DNA of 64,000 nt from Pelagihabitans sp963760375 (GTDB lineage: Bacteria; Bacteroidota; Bacteroidia; Flavobacteriales; Flavobacteriaceae), in contig CAVXCS010000005.1 of the NCBI GenBank assembly GCA_963760375.1, positions 744,001 through 808,000 of the forward strand, in the 5' to 3' direction. Below are positions 63,301-64,000 of this stretch, piece after piece. Made by a program: the position numbers and the translations under genes. Each line of letters starts with the position of its first letter. Positions within the stretch are counted from its first letter, which is position 1. Below the pieces are notes generated by a model that was not told where the DNA came from, did not search any database, and was given only the letters and a program-made list of their open reading frames with translations.

Positions 63301-64000
63301 CTTTTTCATCAAAGAGGACATAACCGGTGGTAAGGTTTTCAACTCCGAGCCGGCAGAGTTCCCGGTACAAAACTGCACCCACTTCAAAAAGTTCCTCACT
63401 TTTCTGCATCCCCATGCTTCGGGAACGCACCCGTTCCAACGCCGCCTCTATCTGCGCCTCCCTGGCCTGCGCTTCCGCTTTCTGCAGGTCGAGGAAACGT
63501 TGATAGATCTGGCCGAATACCTTTGCAAACCGCAGCATGATTTCATGATCCTTCTTCCCTAACGGATGCAGAGAGACCACATTGAGCGACCCTTCGGGAA
63601 AAAAGAAGGCCGTTATTGATTCTTCCTTGTTATATTTCTTGGGAAGTGGGTAGGAAAGATATTCCGATACTTTTTCATAATAAGCTTTTACCGCCAAACC
63701 CTTCCTGGTATTGGAAAACGATGCTTTTTGAGCCTTCCAGGCTTTGAACATATCATCAAAGACAGGATGGGTGCCTTTGGGCACCACGCCAAGAATCTTG
63801 CTTTCTTTTGATTTTTTATTTTCCGAGCGCGACCATATTTCCGCCGCCCCGGTCATCCCGTCAATGGTACAGATACCGATCCGTAGAGCATCGATGGAAA
63901 GTTTTTCCAGTTCTGCGAACATGGTATCGGAGGCATCGAGCAATTCATCACTCGATTGCATGGCCAGGCTCCTGGCACGCACCCTTTCCAGCGAGGCTTC
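60275..64000 (-). CDS. Tandem-repeat sensor part of a histidine kinase, 5' end beyond the window, frame-disrupted
   Basis: Open from the window end to a stop at 60275, over 1240 residues. It consists of tandem modules of about 188 residues. Each starts with a helical linker (EAALEKVRSRSMAMHKSEEL), continues as an alpha/beta domain with hydrophobic strands, and ends in KVFEQTYTRFLDLQKAEAQARE, which leads into the next linker. Seven modules are wholly or partly in the window. The internal sequences are only moderately alike while the linkers are strongly conserved. The domain size and strand pattern suggest a GAF-like fold, but no ligand can be named. The last module loses frame near 60320-60370 and continues in the frame of 59148-60308. 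No signal peptide or membrane span is seen in this part, so a cytoplasmic sensor is likely. The GTG at 63982 is not a real start, since the frame continues upstream. Confidence 0.88.
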   Translation of the reverse strand, partial: EASLERVRARSLAMQSSDELLDASDTMFAELEKLSIDALRIGICTIDGMTGAAEIWSRSENKKSKESKILGVVPKGTHPVFDDMFKAWKAQKASFSNTRKGLAVKAYYEKVSEYLSYPLPKKYNKEESITAFFFPEGSLNVVSLHPLGKKDHEIMLRFAKVFGQIYQRFLDLQKAEAQAREAQIEAALERVRSRSMGMQKSEELFEVGAVLYRELCRLGVENLTTGYVLFDEKARIGYSHGVNPADGSIRQIATGMPHDETPVMKSIVKSWKKREPLLIIELNEEETIKHQTFIAERSTNFPLTAEILIAISPKRLKIHTLNFKQGYLLIVGGTLLSKEQQGMAVRFAKVFEQVYTRFLDLQKAEAQAREAHIEAALEKVRSRSMAMHKSEELKEVIQVVYEQFIQLNIHIEHTGIILDYKNREDMLIWLADAHDIPTPQVSIPYFDSPHWNSFREAKATGGNFFANLLDFDTKNKFYRELFDHIPGIPEESKEFYLTCPALAGSTVLLDNVGLYIENFEGIPYTEEENEILMRFGKVFQQAYTRFLDLQKAEAQAREAQIENALEKVRSRTMAMQKGDEVKDVVVHLYKELMALGVDNFVTCGYVEINEKINRQYTWVTSPGGDSLGLFYLPLTGDATFDERYTAWKKQQIIFHQTVAGEVRSKHLEFAITTFNSKEAEEMVRSQFPDPCVFYCFNFSHGYLHLVTGSRLKEEEESLLARFTRVFEQTYARFLDLKKAEAQAREAQIENALEKVRSRTMAMQHSNELPEAANVLFLEVQNLGIPAWSCGYNILSTDKKSSVCIMSSEGELQEPFVLPLTQHESLEPWYNAIVNDEEFFVYGQDGEDLVAHYNYMKSLPELKGTFEQFEKAGIKLPARQFNHLVRFNEGFLLFITYEAVPEAHDIFKRFGKVFAQTYTRFLDLKQAEAQAREANIEAALEKVRSRSMAMHTSEELSDVIAVVSEQLQQLKIRFDHVSFAINSEAEDYHFWTALYGKPKPYELKVPYLDHPVANRAKEVRAKGLNFYQDILTQEENRRWLEHAFKYNPADYLSAEEKAYVMSRGFSRSFALMPNILLAVGNYASKPYSEEENEIIKRFAGVFEQSYTRFLDLQKAEAQARESQVEAALERVRAKSMAMHKSEELAELSLELVKQVQALGVATWFCAFNIYDDDPKGSLEWGSNGQGTFPRYRTPREGIFLRYYEAGKRGETLMITRNRGKMNALPTTITCAPCPVLGNSCSR
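60590..63961 (-). repeat. Array of seven protein-level tandem modules
   Basis: The second Met codon of the linker motif (SMAMxKSEEL) starts at 63961, 63409, 62842, 62278, 61717, 61156 and 60592. Spacings are 184, 189, 188, 187, 187 and 188 codons. The regular period marks domain duplication rather than short-repeat expansion. Confidence 0.9.

Noticed and set aside
60590..63961. Regular ~564-base periodicity as a possible DNA satellite or assembly duplication
   Set aside because: Module interiors differ strongly at both DNA and protein level; only linkers are alike, so it is an old protein-domain array.

Overview
The window looks like chromosomal DNA of a marine member of Flavobacteriaceae (Bacteroidota). 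This rests on the gene families present (six DUF6090 proteins, beta-propeller/Y_Y_Y sensor kinases, a TonB receptor with a carboxypeptidase-like N-terminal domain, a head-GIN DUF2807 lipoprotein), on promoter elements of the TAnnTTTG type, and on starts without clear Shine-Dalgarno sequences. The genus is not decided here. No rRNA, tRNA, CRISPR array, IS element or prophage was recognised.

Layout. 0-2.4 kb: the tail of an unidentified gene, a frameshifted formylglycine-generating enzyme lipoprotein with both active-site cysteines, and an overlapping galactokinase. This hints at use of sulfated galactans. 2.4-14 kb: housekeeping and membrane-stress genes. These include a LytTR regulator, trxB, an overlapping pair of an alpha-oxoamine-synthase-like enzyme and a dipeptide epimerase, a PadR/PspC/DUF2807 operon with a strong terminator, a DUF4870 operon whose promoter is overlapped by a near-perfect palindrome, and AIM24 and DUF2461 proteins. 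14-28.4 kb: a DUF6090 protein, an APC permease paired with an unknown protein, nudK, msrA, a D-Ala-D-Ala carboxypeptidase, the divergent oxyR/dps pair, a frameshifted TonB receptor, DoxX, CIA30, a Tat-exported TIM-barrel isomerase and an NAD-dependent epimerase. 28.7-32.8 kb: a visibly AT-richer accessory block with two DUF6090 proteins, a DUF7010-like protein, an SRPBCC protein and a DUF2254 protein. 32.8-34.7 kb: small enzymes.

34.7-64 kb is mostly signal transduction, nearly all on the minus strand. Cluster A is a GAF/class III cyclase, a stand-alone receiver and a 1460-residue hybrid propeller kinase. An S9 peptidase and three overlapping DUF6090 genes follow. Cluster B is a REC-cyclase, a stand-alone REC, and four consecutive kinases that share almost the same HisKA/HATPase core but carry different sensors. 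Three have beta-propellers. The fourth carries at least seven tandem copies of a module of about 188 residues and runs off the window end. None of the four has its own receiver or output domain, so the adjacent REC and REC-cyclase are the obvious partners. I infer a multi-input pathway that converges on cyclic nucleotide synthesis.

Five reading-frame breaks were found in four otherwise intact genes. Four look like one extra base and one like a missing base. Either the assembly has residual indel errors or these are recent pseudogenes. Short GC-rich palindromic elements sit in-frame in a variable loop of three kinases, and another short insert sits in one DUF6090 protein.
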